From Cornus controversa (taxonomy: Eukaryota > Streptophyta > Magnoliopsida > Cornales > Cornaceae): DNA of 64,000 nt. The DNA lies in assembly GCA_026545225.1 (NCBI GenBank), contig CM048850.1:3782001-3846000 (forward strand), in the 5' to 3' direction. Below are positions 1 to 11,502 of the stretch, one piece after another. The notes beneath the pieces were generated by a model. The model was given only the letters and a program-made list of their open reading frames with translations. It did no database searches and was not told the origin of the DNA. The position numbers were made by a program, and so were the translations under genes. Position 1 is the first letter of the stretch; every line of letters begins with the position of its first letter.

Positions 1-136
1 ATGGAGGGGAAATGAAAAAAAATAAAAAAGCACCCTTCCCACATGGAAGGGGAAATAAATAAAGGGAAGCTGGCCAATCCAACTGTCCAGCCCTCTTGGC
101 CGGCACCTCTCTCACATGGAAGGGGAAATGAAAAAA
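1..136. other. AT-rich flank with short direct repeats
   Basis: There is no gene here. A short phrase, catggaaggggaaat, occurs at about 43-57 and 114-129, and a variant opens the window at 1-13. Each copy is followed by an A-run. It is probably a fragment of an older repeat, which I do not recognise. Confidence 0.4.
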
Positions 137-141
137 AAAAT

Positions 142-3105
142 TGATGGTCCGAAAAGCCCATGAGCATGTTTGCCCATGTTTTAATGTCAAAAAGATTTAA
201 GGGCATTAGTGTCATTTTACTTTGAATGATATATTTCGGGTCTCCTATTCATGATTTATTTAATTATTCTGTTATTATTTTACGCCCACTAACCTAATTG
301 CAGGGACATGCAGGGTATTTAAATTGAAAGAACACTTTAAAAATTATTTTTAGAACAACAAAGTGTAGAGACAATTTAAAAATTATAATCATTAAAATTT
401 CATGTCCTCTCAAATAAATAATGAATAAAGAAAAAGTGACATAAATACATCATTTTTGGCCCATTTAGACAAGGTGAGCATGAAATAAGAAAAGAGGGTG
501 GCGCAGAGATCAAGGGGGTAAGGTGATAAAAGGAGAAGTGGGTTAATGTTGAGTGCACTGTGTGAAATTGTGAGGTGATGATTTTTTTTATAAGTGCACA
601 GTGTAAGAAAATAGAGAGATGAAACCCATCTATTTTCGACTGATGTAGATCAAGTGGGTTGGTGTGAAATAGGCGCATGTAGAGAGATAATATGCATGTA
701 AGAGTATGCTATGTAAAAGAAAAGAAGAGCAATGGCTTGGTACACAGGGGCTGAAATTGAAAAAGGAGAAAAGAGAGTTAGAGAGAGAAAGTGTGAAGCT
801 CGTCGCCGGCGTCTTTAGTTGTAGTTGCTCTCGTGGTCGCCGAAAACAGCTGAACTCGGAAGGTCTCTTCGCCGCCGATCTGATCTGTCAACTTCTTCAC
901 CATGTCTTCGCCGTCGATTTGTATGGATCAGCTTCAACAAGGTTCTCAAATCAGCTTGGACGTCGGCTTCAACAAGAGATCAGAGGCAGTGACTATGGCA
1001 TCTGGCGTCGTCATCTAGCGTCGGCTCCAGTTCTAAATCATGTAGCCGGCCCTTTTCGATTTGCTGTCCTCGCCTGAATCACGAAGCTCATCGCCGGCAG
1101 TCTTCAGTTCACCTTCACGAGTTTAGATGCCACCTTCTATTCATCCTTAGCGTCTTGAGTTTTTAGATGTCTAAATCTACACAGAATCTCAATTCATCGG
1201 GTCTTCGCATCACCGAATTGATTCCATTAAAAGGCTCTGTTTCTCTCTATTTCATCTTGGTAAACTCTTGCTAATCTTTTCTCTCTTGCACACATATGTG
1301 TGTGTATATATATATATATATACATATGCATGCTCAGAAACACAGGCGCACTTGTTGAGGCTTATTTGTTGACACACTCTCTCACAGGCGCACAAATTTT
1401 TGTGTATACATGCTTTGGGTTGATTGTTGAATTCTAGCTTGTCAAGATTTTGTTTGCCAAATTCTGAAATCAATTTTGATGTAGCTGAAATTCTAAACTC
1501 TGATATTGATTGTGATTCTGTGTTCCTATAGCTGATACTGTGTTTTGAATTCCTTGTTGTTGGATATTAAACTCACTGACTGCTGTATCCTGTTGCTGGA
1601 TTTTCCAATTGTGTTGCTGGAAAATCTATTCTCTGAATAGTTATCTAAAATATGTTGATCTTGCTATTTAAAAATACATGTTGCTGTTGGCCGGTTTGAT
1701 TTTCCAATTGAGTTTACAGTCCAAAACTTGCTGATTTTGTGAACCTTATACTTGCTGATGTTTGACCATTATATTGCTGATTTTCCCAATTAGAAATGCT
1801 GATTTAGTGAATTAAAAATGGCTGAGTTTGCTGAATCCTTATGGCTGATTTTGTGGAACTTATAATGCTGAATTTGCTGATATTTAAAATGCTGATTTGC
1901 TGAATTAGAAATGCTGATATACTGAACCCAAATTGCTAAAAGTGCTGAATTAATGTGGTTGCTGTCCAAAAATCTAGTTTGCTGATTTGAGCTTTAAAGA
2001 GTGCTGTTTGGTGGCTTTTATTAGTGTTGTTTGGTGAAGTTAAATAGTGCTGTTTGGACAGTTTTATAATGCTGATTTTGTATTCAAACATGCTGATTTG
2101 AATTATTAAAGTTGCTGATTTGTGAACTTAATGATGCCGAATATTGCTGCCAAATTATTGCTGAATATTGCTGATTTTGGGATTTATATAAGCTGAATTA
2201 GTGAGCTGTTAGTGCTGATTTGTACTGCTGATTTGGGAATTTAAATTTGCTGATTTAGTAAACTGTTATTGCTGATTCTATAGTACTAAAATGCTGAATT
2301 GTGCTTTGCTAAATTCTGTTCATGCACTTCATATCTTAAACTGCTTATGCTACTAAAGTCTACTCTAGTTGCAGCCTTGTCTATTTTTAAGAACAAGTTC
2401 AAAGACAAAGAAATACAAGGACAGTTGTCTAAAGTGAAGTGCAAGCAGAATGGGTGTTCAAGAAGCTGGAAGCATAATTCATTGAAAGAGTGTCTTCTAC
2501 AAGTTCGTTGCAGCTACACCTTCTAAGGCGTACTTATTGAAGCCTGTCACTCAAAAGCTCAAGTGTCAAAATTTGCCAAGAAGACAAGTGAACTTTCAGA
2601 GTTTGAAGATTTGAAGATCATCCTTTTGAAGACTAACATACAAAGTTTGAAGACTTTGCAGCTGCTCAAGACATTGAACTGACTCGACTATCACTATGTA
2701 AAGTCCAAGTATTAGGATACTTTGGACAAGGGGAGTGTGAGCGATTGTGGTGAGATTGAGGTGAGATAGCTTGGGCTTTGGGAAGCCTAAGTTGGGATTG
2801 AGAGCGAAAAAGCGGTTGTGAGATTTGGTGAGAATGGTTCAGGCCTAGGGAGGGTGTGAACTAGGTGAGTGCTGGAGCGTACTATGTTGTGAGTTGGGTG
2901 AGTGAAAGAGTGATTGAGAGAATTACTGTACTACCCTTTCTGACATAGTGGAGCTCAGTTCGAAGAGGTTTTTCCCCCACCTTGGGGTTTCCTCTATAAA
3001 TTTATGTGTTCATCAAATTGTGTGATTGCATGTGCCAGCCAAACTTACAATATTGGGAAGTAAAATCGAAGAACCTATTCACCCCCTCCCCCTCTAAGTT
3101 CATCA
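142..3105 (+). mobile_element. Solo LTR of a SIRE-like Ty1/copia family
   Basis: The unit begins TGATGGTCCG, ends GTTCATCA, and is flanked by a perfect 5 bp duplication AAAAT (137-141 and 3106-3110). It is the plus-strand counterpart of the LTR at 18281-20646: the first 70 bases and the last 400 (containing the phrase accccctccccctctaagtt) match that LTR's reverse complement. No gag or pol lies beside it, and the duplication sits directly at both ends, so it is a solo LTR produced by recombination between the two LTRs of a former element. At 2964 bp it is about 600 bp longer than the copy at 18281. The reading frames inside it, such as 706-1077, show no known domain and are not conserved in the other copy. 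Confidence 0.9.
1595..2300 (+). repeat. Degenerate TGCTGATTT word array in the copia LTR
   Basis: The words TGCTGATTT and TGCTGAATT recur dozens of times at irregular spacing. The complement (aaatcagcaa) forms a smaller array at 19105-19290 in the related LTR. It is a degenerate simple-sequence block that differs in size between copies of the family and explains part of their length difference. Confidence 0.75.
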
Positions 3106-3960
3106 AAAATAGAAATAGCAGTTTGAAAGTTAAGAGAATTGAATGAGTCTTGGGGTACGTATGGTGTGACACATAGCATTACCTGAGAATGTTTGTGTAA
3201 TTGTTGTTAAATTAAATAAAACATTTTGATTGGATTGGATCCACGATTTTAGTTTAAAAATTTTAATATCCTTCGGTTCACTGTTTACGAATTGGATTGA
3301 GTGAAAAGTTGTAAAGCCTTGAACTTTATTTTTATTTTTAATTGTGTTTTAATTCTGATAAAGTATGAGAAGTTTGTTTTAAAATGTGTATTGTGAGTTG
3401 TGGAATTTTTTTGGATTTTTGGGTTCGAGTGTGGATTCCGGGATGAGCCGGATGACACGGATGACTTTTACGAGTCTTGAAAAATTATATAAGGGCGTAT
3501 ATGAACACTTGAGGGATACAAAAGATAAGTTGGGAGAAGGAAATGTTAGTATGTAATTAGTAGAGAGTTGGTAGTAACAAGGAGCAAATTAAAAGAAAGA
3601 GAGCAACTAAGTTGAAAGGTGGTAAATATAAATAGGCTTATATCATTTATTTCACCAAAAAAAATCATATTTTCTCTCATCTCTCTCTCATTACAACTTC
3701 ATCCCAACTTCTCTCTAGAATTTATATGGCTTAGAGTGTAATTTGAAAATTACTCCAAAAGGAAATATTATTCCTCTCATCACTCTCTTCGATTTCATCG
3801 ATTCGAAGTTTGATTTGATGAAGTTAGAAGAAATGGGCAAAACTAGGGTTTAGATTTAGGGATAACTCAAGAAAAGAAAGTTATTCTCCTTACTACGATC
3901 TACGTTTCTCTAATTTGAAAATCAAATTCAGAGGAATTTTAAGAGTTGGTGATTTAAAGA

Positions 3961-4209
3961 TGTCATGTCCCGATTTTCGACTCCCGAAAACCAAAGGTGA
4001 ACTCGTCCACTAAACCCTAATGCACCATCTTAACCTTTAATTTATCACGGAAGCTTAATCACATTCTTGCACATGCTTATGCACAATGCATCATCAACCA
4101 ATCTCAATGGGCCCTACAACTAGTCCTACATATGTTTCCAACACTATGTGGACTACAATATTTCGCTCAATCGAAGTTCAGATTTCGCACAATCGAAGTG
4201 CAGATTTTG
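3961..4209 (-). mobile_element. Fragment of a minus-strand Tekay-like LTR end
   Basis: Read on the minus strand this fragment ends in CGGGACATGACA, the usual terminus of the Tekay-like LTRs in this window. It resembles the minus-strand LTR near 56210-56400, sharing phrases such as cggaagctta and gggccctaca. The words TTCGCTCAATCGAA and TTCGCACAATCGAA lie at 4162-4197. The remaining part of this LTR was not found. Confidence 0.6.
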
Positions 4210-4891
4210 TGATTCGTGTGTGAGTGTGACTCAATAAGTGTATCAATTAAAAATTACCACACTTCGCAACAGAACGAATTCCTTGCATAATAGGGCTATC
4301 GAAAGGGGTGTCGAACCTCAGGAATTATGGTCTGATGAGTTGGAATACATAATTAATTCTAATTAAATTGAAGAGAAAAGAATTCTTATTTTTAACTAAT
4401 TAAAAAGTAAAATAGAATAAAACAAAGTAAATATAAAGTGAAGATAATATGAGAGAAATCTAGGGTATTTGACTTCACCACTGACTCCACAATCAATGGT
4501 CAATTGAATCAACTATGGGGAATTACATCAGACATAAGTGGTGTCGATGGCTACAAGCTCACCTTCATCCGTCAAGAAGATAACATATAATTAAGGCTAA
4601 GTCATGGACTATCTTCGATTGGCATGGGTCATTTGCCTAACTACTCTAATCTAGGGTGCAGTATGGTTCATCTTTTCTAAGCATAATCCATCAAAGCTTT
4701 TAATGATATATTTAGTGATTACCATTGTGTAATAATCGTTCTCATGATCACAGAAAATAAGAGAGATTTAATTCAATAACAACAACTAAATATCTAAGAC
4801 AAGATAAGAAATCATTGAAACTGAATTTACAATACTTTTATTGCTCAATTCTATAATAAGAATCCTCTAAATTACACAATTTATGCATGTA
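4210..4891 (-). mobile_element. Truncated Athila-like LTR fragment
   Basis: The layout resembles the LTR that follows at 4892: TGAT start, then a phrase about an acgaattcc block, then a tcgaacctcagg block equivalent to the tcgatcccacgagg block of the neighbour. The sequence is otherwise divergent, and the far end is cut off by the element starting at 4892. It is probably another Athila/Tat lineage. Confidence 0.45.
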
Positions 4892-6297
4892 TGATGTGGC
4901 TAAACTCGGATTATATTGTAAGCTTAATTTTGCCCTTTTTATCAAAATATAATTTAACCACTCGCAAGAGCACGAATCTTTGTAGATAAGGTTCTATATA
5001 GAGGGTATCGATCCCACGAGGACTAGTAACAATTGTCTTAAAGAAAGATTAATTCCACTTTAATCCTAAAAACAAGGTTTTGAATTTTTGTTTATAAAAC
5101 TATTGCATGAATGAAATGACAATAAATTTAAAGAGTAAAGGATGGGAGAGAAAACTAGGGTTGGTTTCCACCACTAGCCATTCACATGTTCATAAGTGTA
5201 GCAAGCATGGGATTCATTAATTAAATGCCTAACAATGTCATTAGGCTTGTGACCTCAATGACATATCAAAAGATCAATGTGTTTGTCCACCTATCATAAT
5301 CCATCTTCAACAAGCATAGCTCTTCAACCTAACTAACTACCTAATTACCCTACTCTCTAAGTAAACCTACATGCATCAAAGCTACCTTATCTTGGCATGG
5401 TTTATACAAACAAACACAATACATTCATTTAAACACCATTATCTAGCCATCATTTGCATTTCTTGTGGAATATGCAAATGTTGTGCATTCACATGAAGAT
5501 TATACTCTAAGACAAGAATAAAACCAAAATCATATGAATATATAGAAGAAATGTATTAGTGTACATGATCACTAGGCTAAATAATCAACATTTAATTACA
5601 AATCCCAAGTGCTACAAAGATGAACAAGTTTACATGGTTAGGGGTTGAAATCAACACCATAGTAGAAGAGTTAGTTACTCATGGTAGCCTTGCACTCTTC
5701 CATTGATGAAGAAGATGAAGCTTCTTGGTCTGGTTCAGCTTCTCCTCTTCCTCTCCCGAAAGTCTCTCCTCCTTGGATAATCTGATGTGTATTGAGAGAT
5801 ATATGAGATATGTGGCTTTTTGGTGCTTTAAGGCTCCCTTTTTCAACCTTGGGACCCACCACATATATATATATATCAATATATATATCCCTTGTATCAA
5901 GAAGGTCCCCAAGGGTCTTGTTCAAGTCAGACAATCCCCCTAAGTCGTGCAAAAAGGGAGATTTTGTTGCAAGTGGGAGAGCAGGTGAGCAAGTGGGCAA
6001 GTGGCTTCTGCAGAATCTCGATCAATCGAGATTGGATCTCGATTAATCGAGATTTCGATCAATCGAAATGAGATCTCGATTGATCGAGATCAACATCTCA
6101 ATTGATCGAGATGCCTTAGCTGCAATTTCTAACTTTTCTCTTCAGCTGCAAAAAACCTCAAACTTTGCTCCTTTCACTACAAGACCTGCAATACATTAAA
6201 AACACAAAAATACCATAAACAAATCTCGGTAAACGTAAAAATGGAACTAACATATGCAATAAAGAGGGTTCAAATGCATAGAATTGAACACTTATCA
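4892..6297 (-). mobile_element. 3' LTR of the Athila-like element
   Basis: It starts TGATAAGTG and ends CCACATCA on the minus strand, 1406 bp. It is closely similar along its length to the solo LTR at 11503-12817, except for about 105 bp present here (around 5415-5520) and absent there. A minus-strand polypurine tract precedes it directly, which fixes the orientation and marks it as the 3' LTR. The five bases at its outer edge (ATGTA, 4887-4891) cannot be matched because the other end of the element is lost. Confidence 0.85.
6014..6115. repeat. Palindromic word array, CTCGATTGATCGAG type
   Basis: Five words follow one another: ctcgatcaatcgag, ctcgattaatcgag, ttcgatcaatcgaa, ctcgattgatcgag and ctcaattgatcgag. 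Arms are complementary around a 2-4 bp centre, and outer bases change in pairs (C..G against T..A). Confidence 0.9.
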
Positions 6298-6310
6298 CAC
6301 CCCCAAACTT
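6298..6310 (-). other. Polypurine tract of the Athila-like element
   Basis: On the minus strand AAGTTTGGGGGTG sits immediately before the LTR start TGATAAGTG, the expected place for the plus-strand primer of reverse transcription. Confidence 0.8.
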
Positions 6311-8109
6311 ACATATTGCTAGTCCCTTAGTAATGCAATATTACAAAAATGAAATTAACTATCTTATACAAAAGTTTAATCATGCTCAGTCATCAACTAG
6401 ATAAAGGGCGATCATCCATTCATTTCTCATTTGGCAAATGCAACAAGTATTACAGAACTATGTGGTCATTAGCAAAAATAGACTTTCACAAGCTACAAAT
6501 AAATGACGGTCCCCACATAATGGCCAGTCATGACAAACATACCGATTCTGACCCCAAAATCCTCTTTGAAAAGTGAACATGCATTCTAACGCGTGGCTTT
6601 TGTCATATTTGGAGAAGAATAAGAATAAATATGTTTTTAAGAGAAAAACTCATTGAAACGGTTCGACACAGTTGTTCATTATCACTAAACATTCATGATT
6701 GCTCATGTGCAGATGACCGTGCAATGCTTAGCTCTTTTTGCTTTCTTGTAAGCCCATGTAGCGACATTAGGCCAATGAATCCCAAACCAATTGATTTTAG
6801 GGCATTAGGTGAAGAAGCACCCCTCGGACTTAATAACTGAGCTTACAAGGCGATGAACTTAAGCAAGCCACCCGCTTATTATTGCTCAACCTTGCACACT
6901 TATACACGAACACTCCATGCTTTGAGGCATAGAAATCCAGTTTATTGAGTGAGAAGGCTTATTGCATTTATTTTATAATGTCTTTTTTTTTTTACAACAA
7001 CCGAAAGAACTTATTCTTTAAGTTGTTCAGATAAAAACAGAAATTTATAAAATTCTCCCTCAGACTTATACCCCACAGTTTAAAATGCATGTGTGCGAAT
7101 TTGTGCGGTTAAGGACAAATTTAGGGCAAGAATTATACGTGCTCATATTTGGACAAAAATGTAGACCGTTCTAGCCTACTATATAGCTTGCAAAAGTGCG
7201 GGTATTTACAATGTTAAAGTTCTTAACTACCTGCTGCATTTACCTCGGACATTTATTCAAATGATCTTCCTTTTAAAAGTAAGACATCATAGCAAGCATG
7301 CAAAAGTATCAAGAAAAGAAACTTGCTCTACAATGACAATCAATATAACGACTGAACATTGCATGCATATGCAAGTGGTATAGCATACCGCAGCCCCAAA
7401 CTTAGATGCAACATTGTCCTCAATGTGTGGACAAGAAAAGCAAGGAAAGATATTACCGGAAGTGCAGAGCGCAACAAAAATGGTAATCCACCAGTGGCGG
7501 TCATCCTGCAAATAAGAAAAACCTGCACGGAACACCAACTGGATACCACGAGCATTAAAAAGAACAAAAAGTATATGACAAGATCATAATAAAATAATTA
7601 TGCACAAACGGACAATGCCAAGATCACTGCATATCTAAGGGTCTGAACTGGTGTTTCCCAATTGTCTAAGAGGTGGATGCGATAAGATATTGACTATCCA
7701 GGCACGCTAACGTATAGCATGCAAAGGGGTTGCCTTTCTTTATTAACGCCACACTGCGTTGAAGCAATCTCAACAGTATTGAAAATTTAAACCAGGCGGT
7801 AATAAACGAAAATCATTAACTAAATCGCATTTAACAATTAGACAAGTGGTACTACATACATAGTCAAAGTATAGAGAACAGATATATTAACAGAAAGCAA
7901 AAATAAAGACAGAAAAGATAACACATGGTATAAAAGAAAAGATAACTGTATTCCATAGATATGAAAATGAGTTCAGTACAAAACGTACATGCATCTGGAA
8001 TACTCAAAAAAAGAAAGAAAACATGGCCAACATGGCCTATCAAACATAAAGAAAGAAGAAAAAGAAAAGAAAATACAGAAAGTAGAACAGCAAGTGCAAA
8101 TATATAGAG
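6311..8109 (-). other. Non-coding 3' region of the Athila-like element
   Basis: This 1.8 kb stretch between the env-like gene and the polypurine tract has only short reading frames without recognisable domains. I see no tandem structure in it. Confidence 0.6.
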
Positions 8110-9334
8110 CTACTCGAGGGCGGGTGGTGGTGGCGGTGGCTCGGTGGGAGTAGAAGTGGAGGTGGAAGCTTGACCTGCGAACAGGAACTGCATGTCCTGC
8201 CGGAAGGCTCGAAACTCGTCTAAAATCGCCCTCTGGCCCTGTGCCAGAGATGAAATGTCCGATCAGATGCCCTCCAGCTGACTCTGCGTCACCTGGACGT
8301 GCTCCTCAAAACCCTGCTGGAGCCACTCAACATCAATTGTGAAGCAAGAATAGCCAGCCGCCAGGATGTCGTGCCGCTCTGCAGCAATATCCATCTCCTC
8401 CTCCTCCATCTCCTCATCATCGGAGTCACCCTCTGCAGGCTCTCCCTCATCCATCTCCACCAGGGCATCCATATCTACATCGTCTGGTGGATCATCCTAG
8501 TGGTCCTGTCGCTCTAAATGTCGCCGCACCCTCTCCCACTGAGTAGATGTGAAGCGGGTGGGCGGTGCTAAGTGAATGGCAGTATCACTGACCGGTATAC
8601 TGGCACAACTGAGAAAAGCTGCGACCAGGAAAGGAAAGGGAAGCCGCCAACTCGCTGCTCGCCGCATCCTCTTGTTGACGAGGCCGTCCCATATCTTGAA
8701 CATCTGCCCCCCATATCAACGACGGGACAGAAAACCAAGTGCCCGTGTGGAAAGCGTAAAGGCAATGGAGGAGGTCACCTCTGCGCTCTACCACATGCTG
8801 TAGGGGACACGCGTTCTTGATGAGAACGGTGTCCAGGAACCATAGTCTACTAGGGCACATCGATTTGGACGTGTAGTTGTGACTGGGCGTGGTAAACGCC
8901 CCGCCACACATGTCCATCACGATGGAAAATAGTGTCGAGTCTGCTGGAAGTGTGGCCCTGTAAACCAATCGACCGTCCTGGTCAACCATATCTGGAGGCT
9001 GCTGGTGAGGGATGCCGAGCATCTGCGCAATCCGGCTCGGCGTAATAGTGATCTTCGTGGTGCCCACGACCGTCTCTAATGTGTCCGGCGCTGTGCAGAA
9101 GTAGGTCATGCGCTCGTAAAAGACCTGCAGCAAGCACTCGTGTACCACATCAGTGGGAGGCACACACAATCGGTCGAGGCGATGCCTCCTGAGCTCGGCG
9201 ATAGCCCAAGCGCTGTCGGGACGCCTCTCGAACTCTCCCAGGTCAAATATCTGCTCTGGGTGAAACTTCTGAGACAGGAAGGCTCACCCGGGCACGTCTC
9301 GAACAGAACCGGGGGCATTCTTCACCCTCGCCAT
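8110..9334 (-). pseudogene. Envelope-like / putative plant transposon-domain gene, degraded
   Basis: This is the third gene of the Athila-like element. Its product resembles the putative plant transposon protein or envelope-like domain found downstream of pol in Athila and SIRE elements; its function is unknown. The best start is the ATG at 9334. An in-frame TGA follows after 16 codons (probably a former CGA). A long open stretch (9169-8585) holds the domain core, with motifs such as ITPSRIAQMLGIP and LIWGADVQDMGR. A stop and a frameshift follow. The C-terminal part (8472-8263 and on to 8110) is a strongly acidic linker, then a likely helical segment with the motif DEFRAFRQDMQFL, then a proline run. 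Assignment rests on position between pol and LTR and on general resemblance, so the family name is moderately sure. Confidence 0.65.
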
Positions 9335-9339
9335 AGACT

Positions 9340-9990
9340 CGGAACAATCTGCACTTATTCCAAAAGTTACGTAAATAAAAAGAAAATAAGAGGAAAGCTA
9401 AACTAAGAATAAAAATAAAAGAATAAAAAATAAAAATGAGGTCCTAGTCCATGGTGCTGACACATGAATTCAAAAATTCGCTCTCAAAGAGGCAGCGTAA
9501 GCGGATGCAATCGAAACGAAGGTGCCGCGGTTACAAACCGTACAGTAAGCATTCGAAGTAAAAATAACGCAATATCTCACCCATACATGCATTCCTACCC
9601 CCGAAACTCGCAAAATCCCATTATGAATATCGTAAATGCACCATTCCAACCCAACATCAACTGTCTATGTTTATTACACCGTAAAACTATCAAATATAGC
9701 GAGAAAGTACGCAAAAGATAGCCATGCATCACTTACCTCAAGGTGAAGATGATGATCGGCACACAAAGATGAAGACCCACTCGCAGCCGCAAAGAGAGGG
9801 ACGTGCGAGTGCTAGCGGTGATCGCGGACTACGGCAAACGGCGGTGGATGGTCGGGGATGGTAGATCAAGCGCGGGATGGTGCTTGGAGAAGCTCTGGAT
9901 CGCTCAGAGAAAAGGAAGAAGTCGGATGGTCTTTTAAAATGAGAGGGAAGCCCAACGGTTTAAATAATAATTTGGCTCACATGCAGGTAT
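9340..9990 (-). other. Non-coding spacer upstream of the env-like gene
   Basis: A-rich at 9370-9435, then mixed sequence without a supported gene. It probably carries the leader of the env-like gene. Confidence 0.5.
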
Positions 9991-9992
9991 CG

Positions 9993-10345
9993 CGTGCATC
10001 TCGATTGATCGAGATGTACATCTCGATCAATTGAGAATTCGATTAATCAAAATCCTACTTCGATCAATCGAGATCCTCTTCGATCAATCGAGATCCTTCT
10101 TCAATGAATCGAGACTTTACTTCAATCAATCGAGATGTTACTTTGATCAATCGAAATTTTACTTCGATCAATCGAAATCCCATTTCGATCAATCAAAATT
10201 TTGATCGATCGATGACCTATCGAAGTGTTATCGAAGAATACTACCTCTCAGGACTTTGGACCTGGCAAATTCTCTGCAATATTTTGATCAATCGAGACCG
10301 AAATCTCGATCAATCGAAATCTCGATTGATTGAGATCTCTACTTT
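9993..10345. repeat. Large palindromic word array between pol and env-like gene
   Basis: About fifteen words of the TCGATCAATCGA type run from 9998 to 10345, most written (a/c)TTCGATCAATCGA(a/g)AT. A central interruption (about 10215-10280) carries the phrases aggactttggacct and ctgcaatatttt, also found beside the word array of a Tekay-like LTR at 56640-56670. Confidence 0.9.
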
Positions 10346-10529
10346 GATCAATCAAGATGCTCAAAAATAGTCAGCTTGAGTTTTTCTTTCATGGACTTGG
10401 ATTTTTGGGACTTAGATACTAAATTGCTTAGATACAAAACTTACCTCGAATTAAAGGGACATCATGGAAGCATGATAGCTACCATGACTACTCCACCTTA
10501 CATGTCTATGGCATGACGTTCGAATCAGC

Positions 10530-11190
10530 TCACGAGTCAAAATATACGGGATCCGTCAAAGTGACGACATCCACGTATTCGGTGGTAATTTGGTCATCCA
10601 CGCACATTTTTAAGCGTTGCCCGTTTACTTTGAACAACGATCCATCTTTCAAGTCCTTCAATTCCACCGCTCCATGGGGAGCGACGGAATTAATCAACGG
10701 AGGAAAGGGTTCTCTAGGAACTCTCCATTTAGGCAAATCCATGACAGTAGTGACATCGAGCATGGAGTTGACTTCACAAATGGATGGCTCAATGTCAAAA
10801 TCGTCACAGTTGAAGTGATTTAGGTATGCCTCTAGAGGATCCTTAGAAAGAATAAAAGGAAGTGCTTCTTGAACAAGGTCTTCCACTACATCGACACAAA
10901 AGCACTCACTTTCGTTTTCGGATGTGTGGTGGGAAGCATTGAAGATGTTCAAGCGGACTTTCATATTCCCGAAAGAGATGTTCATCACTCCGGTACGGCA
11001 ATTAACGCAAGCGTTTGCCGTGGCCAAAAATGGACGACCTAGAATTATAGGAATATGTCGATTTGGATTTTGAACTGGTTCCGTGTCAAGGACTATGAAG
11101 TCCACCGGAAATTAGAATTTGTCCACTTGAATGATTACATCCTCAATTATGCCATGTGGTTACTTCACCGAGCGGTCGGTAAGTTGTAAC
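10530..11190 (-). pseudogene. Gag-pol remnant: protease end fused to integrase tail
   Basis: The upstream part (11190-11105) reads as the approach to a retroviral-type aspartic protease end but has two stop codons. The open part (11105-10530) begins with the conserved protease motif ILGRPFLATA and an Athila-type continuation (NISFGNMKVRLNIFN). From about 10690 it passes without a break into the typical C-terminal integrase tail, with motifs APHGAVELKDLKDGS and FKVNGQRLK. Reverse transcriptase, RNase H and the integrase core, normally about 900 residues between these two points, are missing. The junction is in frame. The piece cannot support its own transposition. Confidence 0.75.
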
Positions 11191-11502
11191 ACAACTGTGA
11201 AATGAAAGAACAGAAGTTTGAAAAAGGATTATACCAAAAATTTCTAATTCTATTCAATTGATTTAGCTGAAGATGATGAAGCCCTCAGAGTTTTGGACCG
11301 ATGAATCTGGGTTTCATGCTTTTGAATAGATGAGGCTTATACAAAATGGTCTGAAGTTGTAGATCAATAGTCACAGACGAATATACGAAGCTCATGCACC
11401 GTTTGAAAACTTGAAGCTGCTATTGAAGTCTTGAAGTTGTTGTTTGAGGTCTTAAAGCTGCTGATTGAAGTCTTGGAGCTGCTGGCAGCCATGAAAGATG
11501 AG

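Larger units (their letters stand above)
4892..11197 (-). mobile_element. Athila-like Ty3/gypsy element, 5' half missing
   Basis: On the minus strand the order is: protease remnant and integrase tail (11190-10530), a palindromic word array (10345-9993), an envelope-like gene (9334-8110), a non-coding stretch, a polypurine tract (6310-6298) and the 3' LTR (6297-4892). An env-like gene between pol and the 3' LTR is the known Athila arrangement. Gag, most of pol and the 5' LTR are absent; the element stops abruptly at about 11197 against a broken copia LTR. The genes present carry stop codons, so the element is dead. Confidence 0.75.

Noticed and set aside
706-1077. 123-codon reading frame in the first copia LTR
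   Set aside because: It lies inside an LTR bounded by target duplications, has no recognised domain and no counterpart in the related LTR.
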